Below are positions 1-9,335 of a DNA stretch of 64,000 nt, piece after piece. Below the pieces are notes generated by a model. The model was not told the DNA's origin and did no database searches. It saw nothing but the letters and a program-made list of their open reading frames with translations. The stretch spans positions 124,001 through 188,000 of the forward strand of contig NZ_MUJK01000006.1 of the NCBI RefSeq assembly GCF_002906155.1. Reading direction: 5' to 3'. Source of the stretch: Pseudomonas laurylsulfativorans (GTDB lineage Bacteria; Pseudomonadota; Gammaproteobacteria; Pseudomonadales; Pseudomonadaceae). How positions within the stretch are numbered: position 1 is the stretch's first letter; every line of letters begins with the position of its first letter. The position numbers and the translations under genes are program-made.

Positions 1-1068
1 GCGGAGTATCTGCAACAGTTCTACAAAGGCTTCGCGGTCTTCCAGTACCTGACCCTGCGCGGGATTCTCGGTGTACTGACCGCGCTGGTCCTGTCGCTGT
101 GCTATGGCCCCTGGATGATCCGCACTTTGCAGAAGCGTCAGATCGGTCAATCCGTTCGAAACGACGGTCCGCAGTCGCACCTGTCCAAGTCGGGCACACC
201 GACCATGGGCGGCGCGCTGATCCTGTCGTCCATCGGTGTCAGCACCCTGCTTTGGGCTGACCTGACCAACCGTTACGTCTGGGTCGTCCTGCTGGTGACC
301 CTGTTGTTCGGCGCTATCGGCTGGGTCGACGACTACCGCAAGGTCATCGAGAAGAACTCCCGCGGCCTGCCAAGCCGCTGGAAATATTTCTGGCAGTCGG
401 TATTCGGCCTGGGCGCGGCGATCTTCCTGTACATGACTGCCACCACTCCGGTGGAAACCACGCTGATCCTGCCGATGCTCAAGGACTACAGTATTCCATT
501 GGGTGCCGGCTTCATTGTCCTGACCTATTTCGTGATTGTCGGTTCGAGCAACGCGGTCAACCTGACCGACGGCCTCGACGGCCTGGCGATCATGCCGACG
601 GTGATGGTGGGCGGCGGCCTGGGCATTTTCTGCTACCTGTCGGGTAACGTGAAATTCGCCGAATACCTGCTGATTCCTTATGTACCGGGCGCGGGCGAGT
701 TGATCGTGTTCTGTGGCGCGTTGATCGGCGCAGGCCTGGGCTTCCTCTGGTTCAACACTTATCCGGCACAAGTCTTCATGGGTGACGTCGGTGCACTGGC
801 GCTGGGCGCGGCCCTGGGCACTATCGCAGTGATCGTCCGTCAGGAAATCGTCCTGTTCATCATGGGCGGCGTGTTCGTGATGGAAACCCTGTCAGTGGTC
901 ATTCAGGTTGCCTCCTTTAAGCTGACCGGTCGCCGCGTGTTCCGCATGGCACCGATTCACCACCACTTTGAACTCAAGGGCTGGCCCGAGCCGCGCGTGA
1001 TCGTCCGTTTCTGGATCATCACCGTGATTCTCGTGCTGGTCGGCCTTGCCACCCTGAAGCTGAGGTAG
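1..1068 (+). CDS. mraY: Phospho-N-acetylmuramoyl-pentapeptide transferase, 5' end missing
   Basis: Integral membrane enzyme that transfers phospho-MurNAc-pentapeptide from UDP to undecaprenyl phosphate, giving lipid I. The frame is open from base 1 (AEYLQQFYKGF...), so about 355 of the usual 360 residues are present and only the first few codons lie outside the window. Family motifs are visible: GTPTMGG near the start, the Asp-rich VDDYRK, NLTDGLDGL, and the HHHFE loop near the C terminus, with about ten hydrophobic segments. It stops 6 bp before murD, as expected in the dcw cluster. An internal ATG at 115 is not the real start. Confidence 0.97.
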   Translation, partial: AEYLQQFYKGFAVFQYLTLRGILGVLTALVLSLCYGPWMIRTLQKRQIGQSVRNDGPQSHLSKSGTPTMGGALILSSIGVSTLLWADLTNRYVWVVLLVTLLFGAIGWVDDYRKVIEKNSRGLPSRWKYFWQSVFGLGAAIFLYMTATTPVETTLILPMLKDYSIPLGAGFIVLTYFVIVGSSNAVNLTDGLDGLAIMPTVMVGGGLGIFCYLSGNVKFAEYLLIPYVPGAGELIVFCGALIGAGLGFLWFNTYPAQVFMGDVGALALGAALGTIAVIVRQEIVLFIMGGVFVMETLSVVIQVASFKLTGRRVFRMAPIHHHFELKGWPEPRVIVRFWIITVILVLVGLATLKLR

Positions 1069-1074
1069 AAACAC

Positions 1075-2421
1075 GTGTCTCTGATCGCTTCTGACCACTT
1101 CCGCATCGTTGTCGGCCTCGGCAAGAGCGGCATGTCCCTGGTTCGCTTCCTGGCGATCCGGGGCGTGGCGTTTGCGGTGGCCGATACGCGGGAAAATCCA
1201 CCGGAACTGGCCACGCTCAAGCGTGACTATCCGCACGTGGAAGTGCGTTGTGGCGAACTGGACGTCGAGTTCCTGTGCCGTGCCGACGAGCTCTACGTGA
1301 GCCCGGGCTTGGCGCTGGCGACCCCGGCCCTGCAGGCCGCCGCCGCCCGTGGCGTGAAATTGTCCGGTGACATCGAGCTGTTCGCGCGTAACGCGAAGGC
1401 GCCGATCGTGGCCATCAGCGGCTCCAACGCGAAAAGCACCGTCACCACGCTGGTCGGCGAAATGGCGGCTGCGGCTGGCAAGCGAGTTGCCGTCGGCGGC
1501 AACCTCGGCACCCCGGCGCTGGACCTGCTCAGCGACGACATCGAGTTGTACGTGATGGAGCTGTCGAGTTTCCAGCTGGAAACCACCGACCAACTCAATG
1601 CCGAAGTGGCGACCGTGCTCAACGTCAGCGAAGACCACATGGACCGTTACAGCGGTTTGCCGGCCTATCACCTGGCCAAGCACCGGATCTTCCGTGGCGC
1701 CAGGCAGTTCGTGGTCAATCGCCAGGACGCCCTGAGCCGTCCGTTGATGGGCGAAGGGCAGCCATGCTGGACTTTCGGCCTGAGCAAACCCGATTTCAAA
1801 GCTTTCGGCATCCGCGAAGAAGACGGCGAGAAATACCTGGCCTTCGAATTCCAGAACTTGATGCCGGTGCGCGACCTGAAGATTCGCGGCGCCCACAACC
1901 AGTCCAACGCCCTGGCGGCCCTGGCCCTGGGCCATGCGGTCGGCCTGCCGTTCGATGCGATGCTCTGGAGCCTGCGCACCTTTGCCGGTCTCGAGCACCG
2001 CTGCCAATGGGTCCGCGACCTCGATGGCGTGGGCTACTACAACGACTCCAAAGCAACCAACGTTGGTGCCGCACTGGCGGCCATCGAAGGCCTGGGCGCG
2101 GACATCGATGGCAAGGTCGTGCTGATCGCCGGTGGCGACGGCAAGGGTGCCGAGTTCAAGGACCTGCGCGATCCGGTGGCGGCCAACTGCCGTGCCGTGA
2201 TCCTGATGGGCCGCGACTCCGACAAGATCGGCGAAGCCATCGGCGACGCGGTGCCGCTGATCCGCGTCGGTTCCCTGATCGAAGCCGTTGAGCAATGCCG
2301 CGCTGCCGCCCAGCCGGGCGACGTAGTGCTGCTGTCGCCGGCCTGCGCCAGTTTCGACATGTTCAAGAACTACGAAGACCGTGGTCACCAGTTCGTCCAA
2401 GCTGTGGAGGATCTGGCATGA
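1075..2421 (+). CDS. murD: UDP-N-acetylmuramoyl-L-alanine--D-glutamate ligase
   Basis: Cytoplasmic Mur ligase that adds D-glutamate to UDP-MurNAc-L-Ala using ATP. 448 residues, normal for the family. The N-terminal Rossmann-like UDP-binding domain begins IVVGLGKSGMS. The ATP P-loop GSNAKST lies at residues 116-122, followed by the central Mur ligase domain (LSSFQLE, NVSEDHMDRY) and a C-terminal domain with NDSKATN and LSPACASFD. Start is GTG at 1075. The TGA overlaps the ftsW ATG (ATGA), which suggests translational coupling. Confidence 0.97.
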   Translation: MSLIASDHFRIVVGLGKSGMSLVRFLAIRGVAFAVADTRENPPELATLKRDYPHVEVRCGELDVEFLCRADELYVSPGLALATPALQAAAARGVKLSGDIELFARNAKAPIVAISGSNAKSTVTTLVGEMAAAAGKRVAVGGNLGTPALDLLSDDIELYVMELSSFQLETTDQLNAEVATVLNVSEDHMDRYSGLPAYHLAKHRIFRGARQFVVNRQDALSRPLMGEGQPCWTFGLSKPDFKAFGIREEDGEKYLAFEFQNLMPVRDLKIRGAHNQSNALAALALGHAVGLPFDAMLWSLRTFAGLEHRCQWVRDLDGVGYYNDSKATNVGAALAAIEGLGADIDGKVVLIAGGDGKGAEFKDLRDPVAANCRAVILMGRDSDKIGEAIGDAVPLIRVGSLIEAVEQCRAAAQPGDVVLLSPACASFDMFKNYEDRGHQFVQAVEDLA

Positions 2422-3635
2422 GCCTGAAAGGCATCATCAAGCCGTACCCATCGCCGATTATTACCGGACGCGGAATAGACCTCGATTTCCCGATGCTCGC
2501 CGGTTGCCTGACGCTGCTCGGCCTGGGGCTGATCATGATTGCCTCGGCATCGACCGAAGTGGCGGCCGTGCAGTCGGGCAGCGCCCTGTATTACATGATT
2601 CGCCACCTTATTTACGTGGTGTTGGGCCTGGGTGCCTGCATCGTCACCATGATGATCCCGATTGCCACCTGGCAACGCTTGGGCTGGCTGATGCTGCTGG
2701 GTGCGTTCGGCTTGCTGGTGATGGTGATCATTCCGGGAATCGGCCGTGAGGTTAACGGTTCGATGCGCTGGATCGGCTTCAGCTTCTTCAACGTTCAGCC
2801 TTCCGAGATCGCCAAGGTGTTCGTGGTGATCTACCTCGCCGGTTATCTGGTGCGCCGCCAGAAAGAAGTGCGGGAAAGCTGGATGGGCTTCTTCAAGCCG
2901 TTCATCGTGCTGCTGCCGATGGCGGGCCTGCTGCTGATGGAGCCGGACTTCGGTGCCACCGTCGTGATGATGGGCGCTGCGGCAGCGATGCTGTTTCTTG
3001 GCGGCGTGGGGCTGTTCCGTTTTTCCCTGATGGTGGTGCTGGCTGTCGGCGCGGTGGTGCTGTTGATTCAAATGCAGCCGTATCGAATGGCGCGTCTGAC
3101 CAACTTCGCTGACCCGTGGGCTGACCAGTTCGGTGCCGGCTATCAGTTGTCCCAGGCGTTGATCGCCTTCGGTCGCGGCGAATGGCTGGGTGTCGGCCTG
3201 GGCAACAGCGTGCAGAAACAGTTCTACCTGCCGGAAGCCCACACCGACTTCGTGTTTTCGGTCCTGGCCGAAGAACTGGGTGCGGTAGGGTCCTTGTGCA
3301 CCGTGGCACTGTTCGTCTTCGTGTGTATTCGTGGCATGTACATCGGTTTGTGGGCCGAGAAGGCCAAGCAGTTCTTTGCTGCTTATGTCGCCTACGGTTT
3401 GTCCTTCCTGTGGATTGGTCAATTCCTGATCAACATCGGTGTGAACGTCGGACTGCTTCCGACCAAGGGCCTGACCTTGCCGTTCCTTAGCTACGGCGGC
3501 AGTTCGTTGGTGATTTGCTGTGCCTGTCTCGGCTTGTTGCTGCGCATCGAGTGGGAAAGTCGAACCCACTTGGGCAGTGAGGAGATGGAGTTCCATGAGA
3601 GCGACTTCGCCGAGGAGCCGAACCATGGGCGCTAA
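2418..3635 (+). CDS. ftsW: SEDS-family septal peptidoglycan polymerase FtsW
   Basis: Divisome glycosyltransferase that polymerises lipid II together with its class B PBP partner. I start it at ATG 2418, overlapping the murD stop, giving 405 residues; a longer reading from 2295 would run inside murD. About ten membrane spans are visible. SEDS signatures include NGSMRWIG, QPSEIAKVF, EPDFGATVV, the periplasmic loop ending PEAHTDFVFSVLAEELG, and LPTKGLTLPFLSYGGSS near the C terminus. Its 3' end overlaps murG by 11 bp. Confidence 0.96.
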   Translation: MSLKGIIKPYPSPIITGRGIDLDFPMLAGCLTLLGLGLIMIASASTEVAAVQSGSALYYMIRHLIYVVLGLGACIVTMMIPIATWQRLGWLMLLGAFGLLVMVIIPGIGREVNGSMRWIGFSFFNVQPSEIAKVFVVIYLAGYLVRRQKEVRESWMGFFKPFIVLLPMAGLLLMEPDFGATVVMMGAAAAMLFLGGVGLFRFSLMVVLAVGAVVLLIQMQPYRMARLTNFADPWADQFGAGYQLSQALIAFGRGEWLGVGLGNSVQKQFYLPEAHTDFVFSVLAEELGAVGSLCTVALFVFVCIRGMYIGLWAEKAKQFFAAYVAYGLSFLWIGQFLINIGVNVGLLPTKGLTLPFLSYGGSSLVICCACLGLLLRIEWESRTHLGSEEMEFHESDFAEEPNHGR

Positions 3636-4695
3636 CGTCATGATCATGGCTGGCGGCACCGGTGGCCACGTGTTCCCGGCGCTGGCCTGTGCCCGCGAAT
3701 TCCAGGCGCGTGGCTATACCGTGCACTGGCTCGGCACTCCGCGTGGCATCGAGAACGATCTGGTGCCGGCGGCCGGTATCGAGTTGCATCGGATCAACGC
3801 CAGCGGTCTGCGCGGCAAGGGCAAATTGTCCCTGCTCAAGGCACCGTTCATGTTGTTCAAGTCGGTCTGGCAGGCACGGGCGATCATTCGCCGTCTGCAA
3901 CCGGTCTGTGTCGTAGGCTTTGGTGGCTTTGTGACCGGCCCCGGTGGCGTCGCGGCCAAACTGGCCGGTGTGCCGGTGATCGTTCACGAACAGAACGCCG
4001 TGGCCGGTACCGCCAATCGGTTGCTGGTGCCGTTGGCCGCCCGAGTCTGTGAAGCGTTCCCCGACACCTTTACCCTGTCGGACAGCCGCCGGACCACTGG
4101 TAATCCGGTGCGCACCGAGCTGTTCCTCGAGACATCGCGACCTGCCCTGGCCGGTCGCAAGGCGCGTTTGCTGATCCTGGGCGGAAGCCTGGGCGCAGAA
4201 CCGTTGAACAAGTTGCTGCCTGAAGCCCTGTCGCAAGTCGCTGCCGATTTGCGTCCGGAAGTGTTCCACCAGGCCGGCAAAAACCACGATGAAGTGACTG
4301 CAGAGCGTTATCGCGCGGCTGGCGTCGAGGCGCAGGTGCAGCCCTTTATCAAAGACATGGCCCAAGCCTACAGCTGGGCCGACCTGGTGGTGTGTCGCGC
4401 AGGCGCGCTGACCATCAGTGAACTGGCCGCCGCCGGTCTGCCCTCGATGCTGGTGCCTTTGCCTCACGCCATCGACGATCACCAGACCCGCAACGCCGAA
4501 TATTTGGCCCGTGAAGGCGCAGCCTTCCTGATGCCGCAAAGAACGACTGGCGCGGCGGATCTTGCCGCTCGCCTGACAGAGGTCCTGATGCAACCACAAC
4601 GACTCAACGAAATGGCTACCGCGGCACGCCGCCTGGCCAAACCCGATGCCACCCGTAACGTTGTCGATAGCTGCCTGGAGGTGGCCCATGGTTGA
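3625..4695 (+). CDS. murG: Lipid II synthase (GlcNAc transferase) MurG
   Basis: Peripheral inner-membrane GT28 enzyme that adds GlcNAc to lipid I to give lipid II. Starting at ATG 3625 gives 356 residues (MGANVMIMAGGTGGHVFPAL), the usual size; a longer frame from 3520 runs inside ftsW. The first glycine-rich loop GGTGGH and a second one (LILGGSLGAEPLNK) mark the two Rossmann domains. The acceptor/UDP site VCRAGALTISELAAAGLPS and PLPHAIDDHQTRNA are present. It overlaps ftsW upstream and murC downstream (8 bp). Confidence 0.97.
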   Translation: MGANVMIMAGGTGGHVFPALACAREFQARGYTVHWLGTPRGIENDLVPAAGIELHRINASGLRGKGKLSLLKAPFMLFKSVWQARAIIRRLQPVCVVGFGGFVTGPGGVAAKLAGVPVIVHEQNAVAGTANRLLVPLAARVCEAFPDTFTLSDSRRTTGNPVRTELFLETSRPALAGRKARLLILGGSLGAEPLNKLLPEALSQVAADLRPEVFHQAGKNHDEVTAERYRAAGVEAQVQPFIKDMAQAYSWADLVVCRAGALTISELAAAGLPSMLVPLPHAIDDHQTRNAEYLAREGAAFLMPQRTTGAADLAARLTEVLMQPQRLNEMATAARRLAKPDATRNVVDSCLEVAHG

Positions 4696-6148
4696 GAGTC
4701 AGAAAGCCATGCCGCAGCCGGAAATGCGTCGTATCCGTCGCATCCACTTCGTCGGTATCGGCGGTGTGGGCATGTGTGGGATTGCCGAGGTATTGCTGAA
4801 CCTGGGTTATGCCGTTTCCGGTTCCGACCTGAAGGCTTCGCCGGTGACCGAGCGCCTGGAGTCCTTCGGGGCGCAGATCTTCATCGGCCACCGCGCCGAG
4901 AACGCCGCTGCCGCCGACGTGCTGGTGGTGTCGAGTGCCGTGAACACGTCCAACCCGGAAGTCGCTACCGCGCTGGAACGCCGTATTCCGGTGGTGCCGC
5001 GTGCAGAGATGCTGGCTGAGCTGATGCGTTATCGCCACGGTATCGCCGTTGCCGGTACCCACGGCAAAACCACGACCACCAGCCTGATCGCTTCCGTGTT
5101 CGCCGCTGGTGGCCTGGACCCGACATTCGTGATCGGTGGACGCCTGAATGCCGCGGGCACCAATGCCCAGCTCGGCACCAGCCGTTACCTGATCGCCGAG
5201 GCCGACGAAAGCGACGCCAGCTTCCTGCACTTGCAGCCGTTGGTGGCCGTGGTTACCAACATCGACGCCGATCACATGGCGACCTACGACGGTGACTTCA
5301 ACAAACTGAAGAAAACCTTCGTTGAATTCCTGCACAACCTGCCGTTCTACGGTCTGGCGGTGGTGTGCCTGGACGACCCGGTGGTGCGTGAAATCCTCCC
5401 GCAGGTCAAACGTCCGACCGTTACCTACGGTTTCGGCGAAGACTGCGACGTGCGCGCCATCAACGTGCGCCAGCAAGGCATGCAGACCTTCTTCACCGTG
5501 CTGCGCCCTGACCGCGAGCCGCTGGATGTTTCGGTCAACATGCCGGGCAACCACAACGTATTGAACGCACTGGCGACCATTTGCATCGCCACCGACGAGG
5601 GCGTCAGCGATGAAGCCATCGTTCAGGGCCTGTCCGGGTTCCAGGGTGTCGGCCGACGCTTCCAGGTCTACGGCGAACTGCCGGTGGATGGCGGCAACGT
5701 AATGCTGGTCGATGACTACGGTCACCACCCGACGGAAGTCGCGGCTGTGATCAAGGCTGTACGCGGTGGCTGGCCGGAGCGCCGCCTGGTGATGGTCTAC
5801 CAGCCGCACCGTTACAGCCGCACCCGTGACCTGTACGACGACTTCGTCAATGTACTGGCCGACGCCAACGTACTGCTGCTGATGGAAGTCTACCCGGCCG
5901 GCGAGGAGCCAATCCCGGGCGCCGACAGCCGCAAGCTGTGCAACAGCATTCGTCAGCGTGGCCAGCTCGACCCTATCTACATCGAGCGTGGTGTCGACCT
6001 CGCGCCAGTGGTCAAGCCGCTGCTGCGCGCTGGGGACATCCTGCTGTGTCAGGGCGCCGGTGATATCGGCGGTCTCGCACCAAAACTGTTGAAAAGCGAG
6101 TTGTTCGCCGGTGCCGTTGCCGCGCCGGAGAAGGGGAAGTTGAAATGA
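4688..6148 (+). CDS. murC: UDP-N-acetylmuramate--L-alanine ligase
   Basis: First Mur ligase, adding L-alanine to UDP-MurNAc in the cytoplasm. The ATG at 4688 overlaps the end of murG and gives 486 residues. The N-terminal domain starts with HFVGIGGVGMCGIAEVL. The P-loop GTHGKTTTTSL begins at residue 123. EADESDASF, NIDADHMATYDGD and the C-terminal YQPHRYSRTRDL are all conserved positions. The gene ends inside the first codons of ddlB with a 4-bp overlap. Confidence 0.97.
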   Translation: MVESQKAMPQPEMRRIRRIHFVGIGGVGMCGIAEVLLNLGYAVSGSDLKASPVTERLESFGAQIFIGHRAENAAAADVLVVSSAVNTSNPEVATALERRIPVVPRAEMLAELMRYRHGIAVAGTHGKTTTTSLIASVFAAGGLDPTFVIGGRLNAAGTNAQLGTSRYLIAEADESDASFLHLQPLVAVVTNIDADHMATYDGDFNKLKKTFVEFLHNLPFYGLAVVCLDDPVVREILPQVKRPTVTYGFGEDCDVRAINVRQQGMQTFFTVLRPDREPLDVSVNMPGNHNVLNALATICIATDEGVSDEAIVQGLSGFQGVGRRFQVYGELPVDGGNVMLVDDYGHHPTEVAAVIKAVRGGWPERRLVMVYQPHRYSRTRDLYDDFVNVLADANVLLLMEVYPAGEEPIPGADSRKLCNSIRQRGQLDPIYIERGVDLAPVVKPLLRAGDILLCQGAGDIGGLAPKLLKSELFAGAVAAPEKGKLK

Positions 6149-7113
6149 CTGCTACCTACGCCAACCTGGTCTCCACGATCGCGCCGAAAGACTTCGGCCG
6201 CGTTGCCGTGCTGTTCGGCGGCAAGAGTGCCGAGCGCGAGGTCTCCCTGAAGTCGGGCAACGCTGTTCTCGACGCACTGCAAAGCGCCGGTGTAGACGCC
6301 TTTGGCCTCGACGTGGGCGACGACCTGCTGCAGCGCCTGCTTAACGAAAAGATCGACCGTGCCTTCATCATCCTCCACGGTCGTGGCGGTGAAGACGGCA
6401 GCATGCAGGGCCTGCTCGAATGCCTGGGCATTCCGTACACCGGCAGCGGCATCCTGGCGTCGGCCCTGGCCATGGACAAACTGCGCACCAAGCAGGTCTG
6501 GCACAGCCTGGGCATTCCGACGCCACGTCACGCGGTACTCGGCAGCGAGGCCGATTGTATTTCGGCGGCGACGGAACTGGGCTTCCCTTTGATCGTCAAA
6601 CCGGCCCATGAAGGTTCAAGTATCGGGATGGCCAAAGTGAGTTCCGCGTCTGAATTGATCGACGCATGGAAAGCGGCCAGTACCTACGATTCGCAAGTGT
6701 TGGTCGAGCAATGGATTCACGGTCCGGAGTTCACCATCGCCACCCTGCGTGACCAGGTGTTGCCACCGATTGCCCTGGGCACGACGCACAGCTTCTACGA
6801 CTACGACGCCAAGTACATCGCCAACGATACCCAGTACCGCATTCCGTGCGGGCTGGACAGCGCCAAGGAACAGGAACTCATGGACCTCACGGCGAAAGCC
6901 TGTGAGGCGCTGGGGATCGCCGGTTGGGGCAGGGCAGACGTGATGCAGGACGCCGAAGGGCAGTTCTGGTTCCTGGAAGTCAACACCGCACCGGGCATGA
7001 CCGATCACAGCCTGGTGCCGATGGCGGCCCGTGCCGCCGGTCTGGATTTCCAGCAACTGGTCCTGGCCATTCTGGCCGAGAGCGTTGCCGGCAATAAAGA
7101 ACCAAGAGGTTAA
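6145..7113 (+). CDS. ddlB: D-alanine--D-alanine ligase B
   Basis: ATP-grasp enzyme joining two D-alanines for the peptidoglycan stem. 322 residues. The N-terminal domain has VAVLFGGKSAEREVSLKSG and the serine-loop region LHGRGGEDGSMQGLLE. ATP-grasp motifs are KPAHEGSSIGM, EQWIHGPEFT, and the metal/ATP end EVNTAPGMTDHSLVP. Placement between murC and ftsQ is the dcw arrangement and supports the B paralogue. ATG 6145 overlaps the murC stop. Confidence 0.96.
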   Translation: MTATYANLVSTIAPKDFGRVAVLFGGKSAEREVSLKSGNAVLDALQSAGVDAFGLDVGDDLLQRLLNEKIDRAFIILHGRGGEDGSMQGLLECLGIPYTGSGILASALAMDKLRTKQVWHSLGIPTPRHAVLGSEADCISAATELGFPLIVKPAHEGSSIGMAKVSSASELIDAWKAASTYDSQVLVEQWIHGPEFTIATLRDQVLPPIALGTTHSFYDYDAKYIANDTQYRIPCGLDSAKEQELMDLTAKACEALGIAGWGRADVMQDAEGQFWFLEVNTAPGMTDHSLVPMAARAAGLDFQQLVLAILAESVAGNKEPRG

Positions 7114-7117
7114 GAGC

Positions 7118-7987
7118 ATGCAAGGCGCACAGCTGAGACATCAGCCCCCCGCATCGCCCGGCCGCAAGCCGGTGCCGCGGGGTGCCAGCCGAATGGTGGC
7201 CAAAGAGCCGATGTCCGCGCGCCTGCCGAAAGCCAACTTCGGTTTTCTCAAAGCGTTGTTCTGGCCGGTGCTGCTGGTGGCCTTGGGGTTCGGTACTTAC
7301 GAAGGCGCGACACGCTTGTTGCCGTATGCCGACCGGCCGATCACCAAGATCAACGTGCAGGGCGACTTGAGTTACATCAGCCAGCAAGCGGTGCAGCAGC
7401 GGATCGCCCCATACGTGGCGTCGAGCTTCTTCACCATTGACCTGGCGAGCATGCGCACCGAGCTGGAACAGATGCCATGGATTGCCCACGCCGAAGTGCG
7501 CAGGGTATGGCCGGATCAAGTGGTGATCCGTCTGGAAGAACAACTGCCGGTGGCCCGTTGGGGCGACGAATCGCTGTTGAACAACCAGGGCCAGGCCTTT
7601 ACCCCGCGCGAGTTGGCGAATTACGAACATTTGCCTCAACTGTTCGGCCCGCAGCGGGCCCAGCAGCAGGTGATGCAGCAGTACCAGGTGTTGAGTCAGA
7701 TGCTCCGGCCTCTGGGCTTCTCGATTGCACGCCTGGAGTTGCGTGAACGTGGCAGCTGGTTCCTGACCACCGGCCCCGGCAGTGCCGGCCCGGGAATCGA
7801 ACTGTTGCTCGGTCGCGGCAACCTGGTGGAAAAGATGCGCCGCTTCATTGCCATCTATGACAAGACGCTCAAAGAACAGATTACGAACATTGCGCGCATC
7901 GATCTGCGCTACGCCAACGGCCTCGCTGTTGGCTGGCGGGAACCTGTAGCGCCCACGGCAGCCCAACCCGCTGTCGCGAAGAATTAA
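7118..7987 (+). CDS. ftsQ: Cell division protein FtsQ
   Basis: Bitopic divisome scaffold linking early and late division proteins through FtsB-FtsL. I choose ATG 7118, 4 bp after ddlB and preceded by an AAGAG-type RBS, giving 289 residues; a longer frame from 7031 lies inside ddlB. The cytoplasmic tail of about 45 residues is basic and proline-rich. One membrane span (ALFWPVLLVALGFGTYEGA) follows, then the POTRA domain (ITKINVQGDLSYIS) and the beta domain (WIAHAEVRRVWPDQVVI). Confidence 0.94.
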   Translation: MQGAQLRHQPPASPGRKPVPRGASRMVAKEPMSARLPKANFGFLKALFWPVLLVALGFGTYEGATRLLPYADRPITKINVQGDLSYISQQAVQQRIAPYVASSFFTIDLASMRTELEQMPWIAHAEVRRVWPDQVVIRLEEQLPVARWGDESLLNNQGQAFTPRELANYEHLPQLFGPQRAQQQVMQQYQVLSQMLRPLGFSIARLELRERGSWFLTTGPGSAGPGIELLLGRGNLVEKMRRFIAIYDKTLKEQITNIARIDLRYANGLAVGWREPVAPTAAQPAVAKN

Positions 7988-8002
7988 GAAGAGGCAGGAC
8001 CC

Positions 8003-9262
8003 ATGGCAAACGTGCAAAGCGGCAAAATGATCGTCGGTCTCGATATCGGCACCTCCAAGGTGGTGGCGCTGGTAGGCGAGGTCGCGGACGACGGCACGCT
8101 GGAAATCGTCGGGATCGGCACCCATCCGTCCCGTGGCCTGAAGAAAGGCGTGGTGGTGAACATCGAGTCCACCGTGCAATCGATCCAGCGCGCCATCGAA
8201 GAAGCGCAGCTGATGGCTGGTTGCCGCATTCACTCGGCGTTCGTCGGCGTGGCCGGCAATCACATCCGCAGCCTGAACTCCCACGGCATCGTGGCGATTC
8301 GTGATCGCGAAGTCAGCTCGGCGGACCTTGAGCGTGTGCTCGACGCCGCCCAGGCCGTGGCGATCCCGGCTGACCAGCGCGTGCTGCACACCCTGCCGCA
8401 GGATTACGTAATCGATAACCAGGAAGGCGTCCGCGAGCCGCTGGGCATGTCCGGCGTGCGTCTGGAAGCCAAGGTCCACGTGGTTACCTGCGCCGTCAAC
8501 GCCGCACAGAACATTGAAAAATGCGTGCGTCGCTGCGGTCTGGAAATCGACGACATCATTCTCGAGCAACTGGCATCTGCCTACTCGGTGCTGACCGACG
8601 ACGAGAAAGAGCTGGGCGTGTGCCTGGTGGACATCGGTGGTGGTACCACCGACATCGCGATCTTCACCGAAGGCGCGATCCGTCATACCGCCGTGATCCC
8701 GATTGCCGGTGATCAGGTGACCAACGACATCGCCATGGCGTTGCGCACCCCGACCCAGTACGCCGAAGAAATCAAGATTCGCTACGCCTGCGCCCTGGCC
8801 AAACTGGCCGGTGCCGGTGAAACCATCAAGGTGCCAAGCGTCGGCGACCGTCCGCCGCGCGAACTGTCCCGCCAGGCCCTGGCCGAAGTGGTCGAGCCGC
8901 GCTACGACGAACTGTTCACGCTGATCCAGGCCGAACTGCGCCGCAGCGGCTACGAAGACCTGATCCCGGCCGGCATCGTGCTGACCGGCGGTACCGCGAA
9001 GATGGAAGGCGCCACTGAACTGGCCGAGGAAATCTTTCACATGCCGGTGCGCCTGGGTGTGCCTCACGGCGTGAAAGGTCTGGATGACGTCGTGCGCAAC
9101 CCGATCTATTCCACCGGCGTCGGCCTGTTGATGTACGGCCTGCAGAAGCAGTCCGACGGCATCTCGTTCTCGGGCATCGGCAGCCGCGACAGCTACAGCA
9201 ACGAAGAGCCACAGGCTCCGCTGCTGGACCGCCTGAAGAAGTGGGTCCAGGGCAATTTCTGA
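8003..9262 (+). CDS. ftsA: Cell division protein FtsA
   Basis: Actin-like ATPase that tethers FtsZ to the inner membrane. 419 residues. Actin-fold signatures are visible: MIVGLDIGTSKVVALVGE (phosphate 1), the 1C domain, LVDIGGGTTDIAIF (phosphate 2), and IVLTGGTAKMEGATEL (adenosine). The last residues (LLDRLKKWVQGNF) form the expected amphipathic membrane-targeting helix. It follows ftsQ by 15 bp with GAGGCAGGA as ribosome binding site. Confidence 0.97.
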   Translation: MANVQSGKMIVGLDIGTSKVVALVGEVADDGTLEIVGIGTHPSRGLKKGVVVNIESTVQSIQRAIEEAQLMAGCRIHSAFVGVAGNHIRSLNSHGIVAIRDREVSSADLERVLDAAQAVAIPADQRVLHTLPQDYVIDNQEGVREPLGMSGVRLEAKVHVVTCAVNAAQNIEKCVRRCGLEIDDIILEQLASAYSVLTDDEKELGVCLVDIGGGTTDIAIFTEGAIRHTAVIPIAGDQVTNDIAMALRTPTQYAEEIKIRYACALAKLAGAGETIKVPSVGDRPPRELSRQALAEVVEPRYDELFTLIQAELRRSGYEDLIPAGIVLTGGTAKMEGATELAEEIFHMPVRLGVPHGVKGLDDVVRNPIYSTGVGLLMYGLQKQSDGISFSGIGSRDSYSNEEPQAPLLDRLKKWVQGNF

Positions 9263-9335
9263 AGATTTACCGAAACACCGTTTTACCGAAGCACGCAGTA
9301 GGCGAAAAAACTAGAGAATGTAAAGGAGAGGGAAA

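Noticed and set aside
6980..9067. 695-codon open frame on the minus strand
   Set aside because: Antisense to ftsQ and ftsA; the translation is rich in His, Gln and Asp, as expected from the reverse of GC-rich genes, with no recognisable motif.
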